From: Rhizomys pruinosus
Taxonomy: Eukaryota; Chordata; Mammalia; Rodentia; Spalacidae
Assembly: GCA_009823505.1 (NCBI GenBank)
Contig: VZQC01004530.1
Coordinates: 1,471,693-1,535,692, forward strand
Length of the DNA stretch: 64,000 nucleotides
Reading direction: 5' to 3'
In this document: positions 45,005 to 56,738 of the stretch, in pieces
How positions within the stretch are numbered: position 1 is the first letter of the stretch
Layout of the letters: each line of letters opens with the position of its first letter
Program-made: the position numbers and the translations under genes
The notes under the pieces: generated by a model
The model's database searches: none
What the model was told of the DNA's origin: nothing
The model's input: only the letters and a program-made list of their open reading frames with translations

Positions 45005-45428
45005 TTCCTCTGCTTATATGCTTAGTCCCTCTCCTTCTATGCAACTAGAGCCAGCTGATTGGTTGTGAGGCATGACTGAACAGTGAAGTTTGTGATTATC
45101 CTATGAAAGCAGGTGCATCCAAGCTTGGGAGGAAGGTGCTGTCCATAGCTGCTGGTTACACCTCCCTGGTCAGAGGACAGCACCATTTAACAGCACCTAA
45201 ACACAATGCACACAGACACACAGAGAATTAATTTTTAATAGCTAGCTTCCAACTCCATTTTAGAAAAAAAAAAAAGGAGAAAGACTAGCATTATCCAAAT
45301 TAAAGCTGTGTTCTTTCCTTTATGTTTATTATTAGCATATATTAACTACATGTAATTCTGGAGTTCACTATGACATTTTTATGAGAATTGTCAAGAAATT
45401 TCAAATCAATGGTTTCCTTTTATCTTGC
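45005..45428. other. unique sequence
   Basis: A short A run at 45265-45276; nothing else. Confidence 0.35.
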
Positions 45429-45429
45429 T

Positions 45430-45685
45430 TTTTTTTTTTTTTTTTGGTTCTAGCAGCACTGGAGTTTGAACCTCGGATCTTTTTTTTTTTTTTTTTTTTT
45501 TTTGGTCTTTTTGAGACAGGGTCTCCCTGTAGCCCCAGCTGTCCTGGAACTGACCTTGTAGACCAGGCTGGCCTTGAACTCACAAAGATCCGCCTGTCTG
45601 CCTCCCAAGTGCTTGGATTAAAGGCGTGCGCCCAGCAAACCTCGGATCTTATAAGTGATCTACCACGGAGCTACAGCCCCAGTCC
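45430..45685 (-). mobile_element. ID/B4-type SINE fragment, antisense, split by a B1
   Basis: Left piece ttctagcagcactggagttt and right piece gatctaccacggagctacag with ccccagtcc form one antisense ID-like core once the B1 at 45482-45637 is removed. Confidence 0.75.
45482..45637 (-). mobile_element. B1 SINE, antisense, nested
   Basis: Perfect target-site duplication aacctcggatctt at 45469-45481 and 45638-45650. T run of 23 at the tail end indicates recent insertion. Confidence 0.97.
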
Positions 45686-45689
45686 TTGT

Positions 45690-46573
45690 TTTCTTTTCAT
45701 TGTCATTATTATAACTTCTAACATCACTCATAGATTCTTTTGTCCTTGGTAACAATTGCAGCAGTGGTAATTCAGGATCTTTGCAGCTTTGGCAAAAGCC
45801 ATGGAGGACTAGACATGGTAGTTTATTCTCTGCTGAGAGTAAGTAAAATATCTTGTTCACTGCACATCCTTCCAAGATGGAAGGTTTTATCTCTGAAGAA
45901 ATTGCTCTACAACATCTAGGGAGACTTCACAGACTCCAGTGAGTATAGGCTTCGTGGTTCTCTCTCATAAAGACATAGGATTCACCTGTCAGCCAATCCA
46001 CATCTTGATTCTGCTATGCCAGATATGAGCCACCATTCAGAAACTCTGCCGTACCCTGCGGACTCTTACTTCAGGAAGCAATTGTTGCCGCACAATTGCA
46101 ATCAGCCCAGTGTCGCTCACTGAACAAATCCGATTCTGAGAACTCACAGCTGATCTGCTACTCCTTTCCATAGGTCGGGGCACCTTAAAGAAGAAGTAGC
46201 TGGAAGAGGAGTTCCTTCACTGGAGAAAACAATCCCCCATTGTGCCAGAATAAACCCCCATCACGTGGGCACTTGGGTTAGTCTCAAGGAGGACCATTGG
46301 CGATTTCTGTCATCACAGCCCTCCCAGGAACAAACACTGCTTGGTCCTTGTGGGAAATTCCAGCTGTGTAGTGGAAGCCATTGCTGCTCTGTCCTCATCT
46401 GGTGTGGGGCAGCTGGAATGCTCCATTCCTCATCCTACTTTAACAATGTCTCTATCACAACACTAGGGATAGTTTTCCAACATTTCCTTGAACAATGGGA
46501 AAGAAGATGTGTTGAAAGACATAGCTGCCTGGGGACACTGTTGAAAAATTTGGGCTGGTTTGATATAGACATG

Positions 46574-46627
<54 letters not shown>

Positions 46628-47655
46628 TCCCCATTGTTCATGGGGGACTAGAACAGTTTGGCTATCCCATTCAAATGAGAAATGCTGGACTTGACAGGAA
46701 AGGACGAAACCTACTCTGACTTGCTTTGCTGGAAAGTGTTTCCAGAAGCCCAAATTTCTAAGTGGTTATAAGTAATTTGCTTCAGCTTAATTTCTTTCAT
46801 TCAAATTTATGGAAAAATATGTCTGTCCAAGGCAATGGAAAATAATTAAGACATTAGTCTAGTGTTGGATATTCTGACAGCGAAGTCCCATTAGCCTAAA
46901 CGTCAGTGTTGAATTACAGCATTGCTGAACTTGAACGTTCGGGAAGGAACACAAGTTCAAGGAATAAGATGACCCAACTGGCCCTTGTCACATTCCATTC
47001 TTTACCTCCCTGGCCTTTCCGCTTCAGCCTTCATCTTCCCTGCCGCTATCTCTTAAAGGAATTGATTTTGCCAACTCCGAGGATCCTCCTTGGTAATCTG
47101 TTCAATATGTGTGCTCCCTTTGGAAGGAATACAGTAGCCCGTGTGTGTTTTCTATCTGTTCCTGATTTCCTATACTGTGAATTCTGTCATCTAGATTTTG
47201 CACTGTTGCCAGTGGGAAAAGGCAGTCTGGGTCAATTTTGTCAGACGGCCTCCAAGCCCTAGGAACACCAATTAAGTCACCACAAAGCCAACTTGTGCCG
47301 GGAAGTTTCCTCTACTCTTCCTTGTTGTTTCAGCTCTTAACCTTGAGAATGCTCTTGCATGTACATTTCAGCCCCACGGCTTCTGCCAAAACCTCTTATC
47401 ATGGTGGAGCGGGTTTGGTCTCATCTTGCAAAAGCCCCAGAAATTCTGCGAGGCTCTCCATCTAGGAAGAGATGCATTCTGGCTGTGGAGGTCAGTTTTG
47501 GTCTGGGACATGAGAATGTTTTGTTGCCCCAACCTGAACTGAGGCAGTTCAAAACAAAAAAGCAGCTTCCAATAAAGTGGGAAACTTTTGTGATTGAGAT
47601 TAGAATGAAAAGAGTTAAAGCAACACCTATGTCTATGGAAGCCATCAAGAATAAA
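45690..47655. other. unique sequence with a (CA)25 microsatellite
   Basis: (CA)n at 46576-46625. A plus-strand frame at 46906-47262 (118 codons) is unrecognised; no exon called. Confidence 0.45.
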
Positions 47656-47658
47656 AAC

Positions 47659-47883
47659 GGGCTGGAGAGATGGCCTGGCAGTTAAGAGCTCTGACTGTTC
47701 TTGCAGAGGACCTGTGTTCAATTCCCAGCACCCACATGGTGGCTGAGAACTGTCTTGAACTCCAGTTCCAGGGGAATCTGACACCCTCTTCTGACCTCCA
47801 TGGCATTGCACAACACGGGTGCACAGACCTACATGCAGACAGTATATTCATACACATACAAAAATAAATAAAATTAAAAAAAA
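47659..47883 (+). mobile_element. B2 SINE without the internal duplication
   Basis: gggctggagagatggcctgg head, ggttcaattccc-like B box (gtgttcaattccc), single gaactccagttccagggg block, tail aaaataaataaaatt. Confidence 0.93.
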
Positions 47884-47884
47884 G

Positions 47885-48640
47885 AATGTGTCAAGGAAAT
47901 GCTGACCAGTAATCATTAAAGAAAAAAGAACAAAAACAACTTCACTTCTGATTCTTTGATTCTCAACGTTATTTTTTCCTGTTATTTAGTTTAGTGTCCT
48001 TGAGGAGAACACATAATTCAAATATTTTGTGAGGTATTTTACTACACTCTGTTATTGTGGTAGACTCCTTTCCAGAGGACAGACGGCTCTCATGTATGAC
48101 TGCCCGTGGCTCCCTCTGGACCTAGGATCTGAAGAAACCGCACCCATAATTGAGTTACACCACCCAGAAGAAGTCTTGAAACTCAGATGAATAAGGTGTG
48201 AGGTATTCACACACATAGAAGATTGGAGGTTTGTCCTCTTTGAATCCCTTACTCTGTTAATCATTTGATTATGAATGTGAATTCAATAACACACGGAGCT
48301 GAATATAAAAGTTGTTGAAGGGAAAAGGGGAGAAATTCATTTGTAGAGCAGGGCTCTGTGAAGGCAGGTACTGAGTGCTTCCGTGTGAGAAGAGAAGCCC
48401 AAAGGTGTCCTCTGGGTGTCCACTGATGGGCAATGTCCTTTATACCTCCAATTCTCAGGCCCCAGGACTGGAACCTTGAGATTTCTGTGCCTGGAAGCCA
48501 ATTACAGGAGCCCACAATTACATTGTGCTGGATTCTGAGGCAAAACTAGCAGTAAGAAATGACTGCCCTGTCTACAAATGTCTAGAATGTCTTTCACTCT
48601 TTCACTATGCCCAATCAGGCAGACTTATGCCTTCCCTACT
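47885..48640. other. unique sequence, no gene seen
   Basis: Nothing recognised. Confidence 0.4.
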
Positions 48641-48661
48641 AGGAGAAAGGGTGATATTCTT

Positions 48662-48820
48662 TTTTTTTTTTTTTTTGGTCTTTTCGAGACAGGGTCTCCC
48701 TGTAGCCCCAGCTGCCCTGGAACTCACTCTGTAGACCAGGCTGGCCTTGAACTCACAGAGATCCACCTGCCTCTGCCTCCCGAGTGCTAGGATGAAAGGC
48801 ATGCGCCACCACGCCCTGTG
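48662..48820 (-). mobile_element. B1 SINE, antisense
   Basis: Target-site duplication aaagggtgatattctt (48646-48661) and aaagggtaatattctt (48821-48836). Full antisense B1 body. Confidence 0.96.
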
Positions 48821-48839
48821 AAAGGGTAATATTCTTAGA

Positions 48840-49788
48840 GGATATTAATGAGGCCAAAGAGCTGGATTGTTTGGCTTGATTGTTCCAAACCTCTGACACT
48901 GTTCATCCATCCTCTGACCTGCGTAGTCTCCCTGCTACCATCGGGATTTAAGGTTCTCACTGGTTAATACAGTGATTCCAGTATCATCACAGATGCTGAT
49001 CTAATTATCTACATCTTCCAGATTCCCAAAGGATGAGGAGCATCTTTAGTCAGAATGTAATCAAAGCAATTTATTTGTGTAATTCACATAAAGAGCAGCT
49101 GGCTCCTCAGCTCCCTCCACCACAGTTAAAACCCATAAGAAAACACTTTCAGCAATTATGGATGTATTAAATGTTTAGAATCCTCCCTCCCAGCTTGATA
49201 TCACATTCCTTTTGAAGCAAGACTCAGTATTGTTTTGTCACAATGGCATTATGTTCAGATGATACAGGCACATGTAATGCCATAGAAAAACTCCCTTCAA
49301 ACACCACTGTTCTCTTATATTCAAACACGAATCCCCTCTCTTCCCATGAAATAACCACTGTTACCAGTTTGGGATATACCCTTCTAGACTGTTTTCAGTT
49401 AAACTAAATACTTATGTTTTTGGGTTTTTTTTTTCTGTCTTGTATAATTTTAGTTTATATATGCATATCACATTAGCTTTAAAAATTAATTTCTGGGAGT
49501 CTGTTCCATTATAACAAATATGAATTTTACCCCTTCAATTATAAACAGAAATCTATTTCCCTGTGTCTTTTCCATGATTGGGAAATGTTTCTGATATCTG
49601 ACTGAACAGTAGAATGCTTCCCATAGATGTTTTCTGTAGGTTTTTGAAAACTCCAATTGAGGAAATTTCATTGCATTTTTAGTTTGCAATGTCTTTACCC
49701 CAAACAGACACTGAACTTTGTCAAATGTTCCTTCATGCATCTCTTGAAATGATTAAATGAGCTCTTTACTTTCTGTTTATATACTGAA
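48840..49788. other. AT-rich unique sequence, no gene seen
   Basis: Nothing recognised. Confidence 0.4.
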
Positions 49789-49789
49789 T

Positions 49790-50215
49790 TACACTGATTT
49801 ATTTTCAAATGTTGAAACACTCTTGTATGCATGGAGTCGACCCCTCTTGTTCATGATACATTATCCTTTTCATAGACTACTGGATTTCACTTGTTAATAT
49901 TTTATAACATTTTAGCATTTATGTACACAAATGTATTGTATAATTTTTCATTCTTTTAAGCCCACAGATTTTGGAATCAGTTTAGGCTAACTTCATAAAA
50001 CAAATGAAGCAGGAGTTCTCCATCTCCCCACTCACTTTTTCTATTATGTAAAAGCATCTGTATAACATCAGTTTATCTTTTCCTGAAATTGTGAAAAAAC
50101 TTACAAGCGAGGTCATCTATGCCTAGAATTTGTTTGTGGGGAAGTTTTTATTAATTCAATTTCTTTAATCTCTAACAAACTACTCAGATATGCATTTCTT
50201 CTTTTACCTGCTTCT
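49790..50215 (-). mobile_element. ancient L1 ORF2 fragment, minus strand
   Basis: Antisense reverse-transcriptase-region phrasing of old L1: tcttgttcatgatacattat, ttaggctaacttcataaaac, ggtcatctatgcctagaatt, ttattaattcaatttctttaa. Multiple frameshifts. Confidence 0.65.
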
Positions 50216-50239
50216 ATGATTTATAAATCATATGTCGTG

Positions 50240-50455
50240 TACAAGATATTGTCTAGTTGCTGCAACAAAATACTGGGCAGAAGCAACTTGAGGATGGAAT
50301 GGAAGGGTTTATTCTGGTTCACAGGTCGAGGGTTGGATAGCGGGGAAGGACCAGGAGCCCTGTTGGCGGCTTGCACGCATGGTCAGCAGCCAGAGCAAGA
50401 ACTTTAAGTCAAGTCTGGCAGTGCTATTAAACCCCAAGGCCTGCTCCAGAGATGT
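50240..50455 (-). mobile_element. LTR-like repeat, antisense, first part
   Basis: tgctgcaacaaaatactggg, aggatggaatggaagggttt, attctggttcacaggtcgag, gcggggaaggaccaggagcc: antisense of the rodent LTR-like class seen at 61180. It breaks at the CTT repeat and appears to resume at 51185. Confidence 0.55.
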
Positions 50456-50533
50456 CCTTCTTCTTCTTCTTCTTCTTCTTCTTCTTCTTCTTCTTCTTCT
50501 TCTTCTTCTTCTTCTTCTTCTTCTTCTTCTTCC
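50456..50533. repeat. (CTT)26 microsatellite
   Basis: Near-perfect CTT run from 50456; poly-Phe and poly-Arg frames across it are translations of the repeat. Confidence 0.97.
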
Positions 50534-50534
50534 A

Positions 50535-50715
50535 AGAAGAAACACTTGAATTTGATGTCAGATCACGAACAAAAGGAATCAAATCCACATGCCAAAAGCA
50601 AAAGAAAAATCAACAACGTGGGAAAAGCAAATACAAAATCCCCACCAAACACTATCAGTCCCATAGAGGACTCCCACAAGGAGATCTCCCCAGAAGTAAC
50701 CCAGGATACAGGATA
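50535..50715. other. A-rich unclassified segment
   Basis: A Lys/Ser-rich plus-strand frame (50546-50770) is faintly reminiscent of an L1 ORF1 start but not identifiable. Confidence 0.25.
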
Positions 50716-50719
50716 CAAA

Positions 50720-50761
<42 letters not shown>

Positions 50762-50820
50762 GATAGATAGATATATATAGAGAGATATATATCTATATAT
50801 CTATATCTATATATATAGAT
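50716..50820. repeat. (ATCT)n / (AGAT)n palindromic tract
   Basis: About ten ATCT units run to 50760, followed by AGAT units and then mixed atatag/ctatat repeats. The two halves are complementary. Confidence 0.9.
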
Positions 50821-50844
50821 CCTATTGATTCTGTTGTTTTTTTT

Positions 50845-51189
50845 TCTCTTTCTGATCCATCTTGGAGGTGGGTCTATTACTCTCTGATCCACCTGGAGAT
50901 GGGTCCTTTACTCTCTGATCCATCCTGTAGATAGGGCCTTTATTCTCTGATCCATCCTGGAGAGGGGTCCTTTACTCTGATCTGTCCTTGAGGCAGGAAT
51001 CTGCTCTCTGATCCATCCTGGAGATGGGTCCTTTACTCCCTGATCTGTCCTGGGGCAGGACATCTGCTCTCTGATCCATCCTGGAGTACAGTCTGATCTG
51101 TCCTTGAAGTGGGTCCTTTACTCTCTAATCCTTCTTAGAGGTGGGTCCTTTGCTCTCTAATCCATCCTGGAGACAGGTCCTTTGCTCTG
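50845..51189 (+). repeat. minisatellite, about 11 units of ~31 bp
   Basis: Units follow tctctgatccatcctggaga then tgggtcctttac, starting at about 50845, 50881, 50912, 50944 and onward; several use a variant 'ctgatctgtcctt'. Period 29-36 bases. Confidence 0.92.
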
Positions 51190-51355
51190 AGACCCACTTC
51201 TAAGTGAGGCTCTACCTCCTATCGGTTCCAAGACCTTCCCACCAGCACCACCATCTATGGACAGTGTTAAAACAGCTGAGCCAAAAAACAAAACAAAACA
51301 AAACAAAAAAAAACTGCTGAGCCAAAGGAGGTCATTTCACATCCCAACCCAGAAG
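51185..51355 (-). mobile_element. LTR-like repeat, antisense, second part
   Basis: gtgaggctctacctcctatc, accttcccaccagcaccacc, then caaaggaggtcatttcacat, which I read as the continuation of the repeat at 50240-50455. A (CAAAA)n run lies at 51288-51312. Confidence 0.5.
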
Positions 51356-51589
51356 GAGATTTGGTGTTCTGAGGCTGTCTTGAATTGTTTGCTTTTAATT
51401 TGTAGAAATTTTAGTGACAATCTTTCCTGTTAATTTCTTCTCTGTTTTTAAGTTTTCTTGATAGGGACTTATCTATTTAATTAATCTCCCCAAGATAATA
51501 TTTTAGAATAAGTTTATTCTATTATACTTGTATTTATTTTGTTGCTTTATCATATGTATTTCTAAGATTTTTATTCTTAACCATGTGTC

Positions 51590-51769
51590 TCCATGGGGGT
51601 ATTAATACAAGTGTGAAGATACCCTCAGAGGCCACAAGAGGGTGTCAGATCATCTAGAGCTGGAATTACAGCCAGTTATGAGCTGCCTGATGTGGATGCT
51701 GAGAACTAAACTCAGGACCCTGAAAAAGCAGCAAATACTCTTAACTGCTGAGCCATCAATCCAGGCCCC
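51590..51769 (-). mobile_element. B3-like SINE, antisense, degenerate
   Basis: agaggccacaagagggtgtc, agctggaattacagccagtt, gctgagaactaaactcagg, ctcttaactgctgagccatc, ending ccaggcccc. Confidence 0.8.
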
Positions 51770-52165
51770 TATTAAATGGCTTCAAAAACAGAGATCTTAG
51801 GATTTTTCAAACATGGAGAAATTAGTACATGTTACAATAAAATAAGAAACAAAATTTCTGCATTGTAAAGACTCTAACTTTTAAAAGAGGTGGTTATGTA
51901 CATACTTTCTAGATGCTACAGAAAGTAGCACAAAGTAAAAAGAGAAAGATGGTTTATCACACCCAGTCTTTCTCTCCACCGAAATATAACTATTCGACAA
52001 GTTCTTCTTGTGATTCCACTCAGAAATTTAAAAACATTCTACATGCATTGCCTTTATTGCTTATAGGTGTCTATATCTACATATTTATATCTTTCCATAT
52101 ATTTAACAGGACCATATACAACACAAAGATTTTTTTTAATGCCTCTTAATTCACTTTAAAGCATT
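51770..52165. other. AT-rich unique sequence
   Basis: Nothing recognised. Confidence 0.35.
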
Positions 52166-52171
52166 ATCTTG

Positions 52172-52380
52172 GGGGCTGGAGAGATAGCTCGAGAGTTAAG
52201 AGCATTGGCTGTTCTTACAGCAGACCCAGGTTCAAATCCACCATGGTTAACTACCATTCATAACTCCAGTTCCAGGGGATCTGATGCCCTCTTCTGTCTT
52301 CTCAGACATTGCATGTCATGGGTGTACTTACACACATGCAGGCATTAACATTTACACACATAAAATAATTTTAAAATGTC
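52172..52380 (+). mobile_element. B3-like SINE
   Basis: ggggctggagagatagctcg head, ggttcaaatcc B box, ctccagttccaggggatctg, tail ataaaataattttaaaa. Short direct repeat tatcttggg at 52165-52173 and 52381-52389. Confidence 0.9.
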
Positions 52381-52504
52381 TATCTTGGGAGTCTCATTAA
52401 ACATCTCTGTTGTAGATATCCAATAATCTGTTATGTGGCTATTATTTAGTCAAGTCCAGGTAGATGCCATTTCTTAGGCATCATCCATGTTGTTGTTTGT
52501 ATTT

Positions 52505-52697
52505 CTTTGTTTATGAGACATTGCCTCTCATTAGCTTACAGTTCACAGATTGGGCTGGCCAGGATGCCCTCAGACTGGCCTTTCCCAGGGGACCCAGTGC
52601 TAGGCTGACAAACATGGGCCCCTATACCCAACCTCTTGTACCAGTGCTGGGTCTTGAACTCAGGGCCTTTTATTTTACTCACTATCTTTCCAACTCT
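52505..52697 (-). mobile_element. B4-like SINE, antisense, degenerate
   Basis: gagacattgcctctcattag, gattgggctggccaggatgc, ccagtgctaggctgacaaac, then accagtgctgggtcttgaac and tcagggcc from an ID-like right half. Confidence 0.5.
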
Positions 52698-52699
52698 TT

Positions 52700-54005
52700 T
52701 TTTCACTTTTACAAAATGTTTTAGTCAAGTGGGAATGGAGACAATGATACAAGGTTTGCATGCTCATTTTCCATATTTAATAATCATTCACCTTTTCCAT
52801 GTTTGAGTCATGCATTTTGTTTCCTGGTTTCCTTAAGTTACAGAGATGCAGACATGTTGACTAAAGAGGGTTTAGTATGAATACCACTGGACTCATAACC
52901 ACACATCAGCATCATTCTTAACAAGATAAGCAATTAATACCATCTAAGCCCAATCCACATTCCTCTTTTCCCTGTGGTCTTCAGAAGTCTTTTATCATTG
53001 CTTTGTTCAATTTCAGAATAAATCAAAGCCATGTATTTTATTAGATGGTTGTTTCTCTTGAGTTTCTTCTAATAGCACAGGCCTTCATTACCAACTATAC
53101 TTTATTTTCCCAGGACATTTAATATTGTTAAAGAGACTGGGAAGCTCAGCCTCACCTTCTGAATTTGTTTAATTGGTTCCCAGCGGTGTTGACAAAAGTT
53201 CCTTGTGCTCTCCCTTATTTCCTATAAATGGAATCTAGGTGTCCAGAGGCTTTATAAGAATTCTTTAAGCCTGTTGCTCTGAATATTTTGTAAGTGATAC
53301 TAGGTATTTCCTGTCAGAGATGTGTCATGCCTGGTAGCCCCACCATTACATATGTCTAAATCAGTCTGTGTAAGGCAATGACATTGACAAGTTTTCTTAG
53401 TATGAGCTGCAAGTATTGGTATGCTAATACAGTGAGAGCTTGTGTATGCCTGGGCAGACCAGTAGTTTACCTATAGATTTTTCTGTCCATTTTGTTTTTA
53501 CTTGAGCATAGTTACCTAATAAGGGCCACACAATGGGCATATGCTTTTTTAATGTTGAGACTGAGCAAATTCTTTTGCTTGGAGAGCCAATTGCTGAGGA
53601 GAACCTCTGCTACACCCCATTTTCCTCTTAGTCCTTCCCTGGCTGTTGTTGGGAGGTTGGGGCAGGATCAAAGTTGTCTGACTTCCTGTGCTTCCCTGCA
53701 GTCCATGCATTTGCCCATTCAATCCTTAGGCAACATCTGAGCTTGGTTCTTTAATTATAGATAGATTATAAATCAGAGAGCCATCTTCCAAGAGCAGAGG
53801 TGTCCACGGCAGCAGGAAACATAGACCCCACAAGAGCAGAGGTGTCCACGGCAGCAGGAAACATAGACCCCACAGGACCTCTTCTCACATGCATGGCTCT
53901 GGCACGAGGCCATCAATTCTTCATCTTCTATTTGTTTGGGGGCGATCATCTAGCCAAGGATCAGGAACAGCTAGAGATTCTTGTGGTTTAGGTTTATGAA
54001 CGTGC
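52700..54005. other. unique sequence, no gene seen
   Basis: Apart from the 42-bp duplication at 53791-53874, nothing recognised. Confidence 0.4.
53791..53874 (+). repeat. perfect 42-bp tandem duplication
   Basis: Units 53791-53832 and 53833-53874 are identical over all 42 bases, beginning agagcagaggtgtccacggc and ending catagaccccaca. Confidence 0.97.
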
Positions 54006-54011
54006 TGGTTA

Positions 54012-54413
54012 GCTTCTGTCATAAACTTGACACACCTGGAAAGGGGGAACCTCAATTGAGGAATTGTCTCCATCAGATTGGCCTGTGACCATGTCTGTAG
54101 GGCATTTTCTTAATTATTAATTGATACTGGAGAGCCCAACCCAATGTGGACAGTGCCTTCTCTGGCCCCATGGACCTGAGCTATATAAGAAAAGTAGCTG
54201 AGCAAGCCAGGGGAAGCAAATTGGTAAGTAGAATTCGTCTGTGGTTTCTGCTTCAATTCTTGCCCCCAGGTTCCTATCTGGAGCTCCTGCCGTGACTTCC
54301 CTCAATGATGGACTGTGACGAGGAAGTAAAAACCAAATCAAGCCTTTTTTCCCCTAAGTTCCTTCTGATCAGGGTGTTTTCTCACAGCAACAGAGAAAAA
54401 ATTGAGAACAGTA
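54012..54413 (+). mobile_element. rodent LTR-like repeat (ERVL/MaLR type)
   Basis: ggttagcttctgtcataaac, ggaacctcaattgaggaatt, catcagattggcctgtgacc, ggcattttcttaattattaa, gagctatataagaaaag (TATA-like), and tgatggactgtgacgaggaa, in the order of a common rodent solo LTR-like repeat. No internal region. Confidence 0.65.
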
Positions 54414-54756
54414 CATAAGGGAGGCACTTCTAAGTTGGGACTCTGGAGATGATGTCTCATGAAAACTGAAAGTATTCCCAGTGAAAGGCCAAAAAGATGA
54501 ATGGAGAATTCTTCATGTGCCCTGTGTCCAGGCAACAATGTTGTTCTTCCACAAGGCAGGCTCTTGGGCCAGCTTCCTGGGGCTTTTCCTGTGTGTAGAC
54601 ACTGTGTTAACGAGATACCATTGGTCTTCCAGGAGATGTTTTCTAGGCAATTAATTCCAGCTCAGCTTGGTAGAAATGTTTCCCACATTTTTAGAAGAAT
54701 ATCTTGGCATATTAACTTTCCTCCAATCTGCATTTGAATTCTATTTTTTGAGGGAG

Positions 54757-54899
54757 GGTCTTTTTGAGACAGGGTCTCCCTGTAGCTTCAGCTGTCCTGG
54801 AATTCACTCTGTAGACCAGGCTGGCCTTGAACTCACAAAGATCCACCTGCCTCTGTCTCCCAAGTTCTGGGATTAAAGGTGTGTGCCACCATGCCTGGT
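54757..54899 (-). mobile_element. B1 SINE, antisense
   Basis: Antisense B1 from gtctttttgagacagggtct to gtgtgccaccatgcctgg. Confidence 0.95.
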
Positions 54900-56505
54900 G
54901 ACTTCTACTATTTTTTAACTTTATTTGTACATTTAGAAATTGTACCATCTTTTCATGAAACCGAAACGAAAATAATTAATTTTCTCTGTGGATCCAAATA
55001 TTTGTTCATAGTCATTAGTGCAGATATTTTGTCATTTCAATTGCTTTTATCCTGTATGTAAAGTTAGACTGGATACCTGTTGGCTATTATTTTCTACAAT
55101 CTGCCAGTCACTAACAGTCACCCAATATGGAGGATGCTGTTCAGGAGCCTTTCATGTGGCTCTTCTCTCTGGCAAACTACTAGCTTGGCATCTCTGGACT
55201 CAGCATGTCGGTCTAATATTCTATCCATAAAGGTATAACATGTGGCTGAGTGAAGGGAGGGGAAATGGAATGTCCAAAGTATAGTGTAAAAACTTGTTTT
55301 GAAAATCATTAAAGCGACATCACAGTTCACAGGGTCTTTTATTTTAGGGCCATGGATGATGAGGGCCAGATGGCACACAAAGCCCCTGACATTGTAAGCC
55401 CTGTGTTGTGGGTCGATGCTCCAGTACATTTTCCTGGGGAGAAGGGTCATGATTTTCACTGCATCCTGAGGGACTTCATGACCCAACAAACTAATGTGAT
55501 TCTCAGTTCTCGGGAAAGCCCAGTAAAGCAAGTTAAAAGGAGAAGAACAGAAAAAGAAAATACTCCTCACCACCCGACATCCTCAGATGAGAGTCCCAGC
55601 TTAGTTGCTGTCTGGTTGTAATGAATCATGCGTCCCTTTATTCTTAAAGGGTCCCCTTTAGATCCTCTCTGCATTTACAGCCTGGTTCCCACTTCTGTCC
55701 ACAGACCATAGACATCTCAGCCCATCTGCTTGGTTGGACTCACTGCTCAGCACAGACCATGACTTTGTGGCTAATGCTGTCCTAAGCAGTACTGTCCTAA
55801 GCACTACAGGTCATGAGATCATCCTCCTGGGGAAATTGGACTCAGGGCCTGAGTCACAAACAGCCATCTGTGAGGATTGCTCTATAGGCTGCCCTGCTCT
55901 GATAGTCCCTAAGATGAGGTCCATGTGATTTTCCCCTGCACCTACCACTCTAGGTGGGAAAGCACACAACACTCGTCACTGCTCCTCATTAATATTACCT
56001 ATTTCTGATGTTATCTGGTTCTTTGAATAAACTCATTAGGGCACATTAGGTTTAAACAATGTTTTCTTATGTTAAGCAAATAATTGATATTCAATTCCTG
56101 ATGTCCTGCTTATAAAATGAGAATCTCAAAGAATTACAAGCAGTTTGCTATTGATGAAAGTAACCACTTAACAGGCTAATTTCTATCCTATTAATATTTA
56201 GGTTGGTAATGAAGAATTAATGATCTTTAGTTGCTTAGATGTATGTACGAATGTGCTGTGTATTATGTAAAAAGCCAACCACACACATACAAAAAAGCAC
56301 ATTAAAATAAAATGATATATTAACACCTTCATAAAAATTAGCAGTGGAGCCGAGTTTTTCAGAAATATCTGCACGTACAGAGTTTGACCATTGCTATCAT
56401 GAAATAAAAATAATTCATAGATTTCTTTTTTCATATGATTTTGTGAGTTAACTGTGTGCTACAATTTGGTCAGAAACTAGGGGTCATAGGAAGCTTTGGG
56501 GCCTT
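54900..56505. other. unique sequence, no gene seen
   Basis: A minus-strand frame at 55118-55573 (151 codons) has no recognisable motif; not called a gene. Confidence 0.4.
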
Positions 56506-56508
56506 TGC

Positions 56509-56592
56509 TGCTGGTAGTAGTAGTACTGTTGTTGCTATGTTGTTGTTGTTGGTGGTGGTGGTAGTGATGGTGGTAGTGATGGTGGTAGTGAG
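56509..56592. repeat. GTT/GGT trinucleotide-type repeat
   Basis: tagtagtag, ttgttgttgttgg and three ggtggtagtgat units. Confidence 0.9.
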
Positions 56593-56649
56593 GCTCAGTC
56601 CTGGAGGCTGGTGTGTACCAGGGCTCTGGCTCACACTACACCCTGTGTA

Positions 56650-56738
56650 TTATGGTTTGGATTTTAATGTCCTCCCAGTGACATATATACTAAACTCTTA
56701 GTCCCCAGCCCAGTGTCGGAACCTTTAGCAGGGCTAGT
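56650..56738 (+). mobile_element. LTR-like repeat, 5' fragment
   Basis: attatggtttggattttaat, cttagtccccagcccagtgt, cggaacctttagcagggcta parallel the start of a common 'gtttggatgt...' repeat; related text occurs at 61525. Cut off by the GGAA repeat. Confidence 0.45.

Noticed and set aside
46435..46753. Cys-Val repeat frames at CA/GT tracts (also 11687, 17318, 59708)
   Set aside because: Microsatellite translations.
50309..50545. Arg-rich (minus) and Phe-rich (plus) frames
   Set aside because: Translations of the (CTT)n microsatellite.
50845..51189. CRISPR-like array (repeats of ~31 bp)
   Set aside because: There are no spacers: units are directly adjacent and diverged, and the context is eukaryotic. 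It is a minisatellite.
55118..55573. 151-codon minus-strand frame
   Set aside because: No recognisable motif, no repeat context and no splice sites; similar frames arise by chance in 64 kb. Not enough to call a gene.
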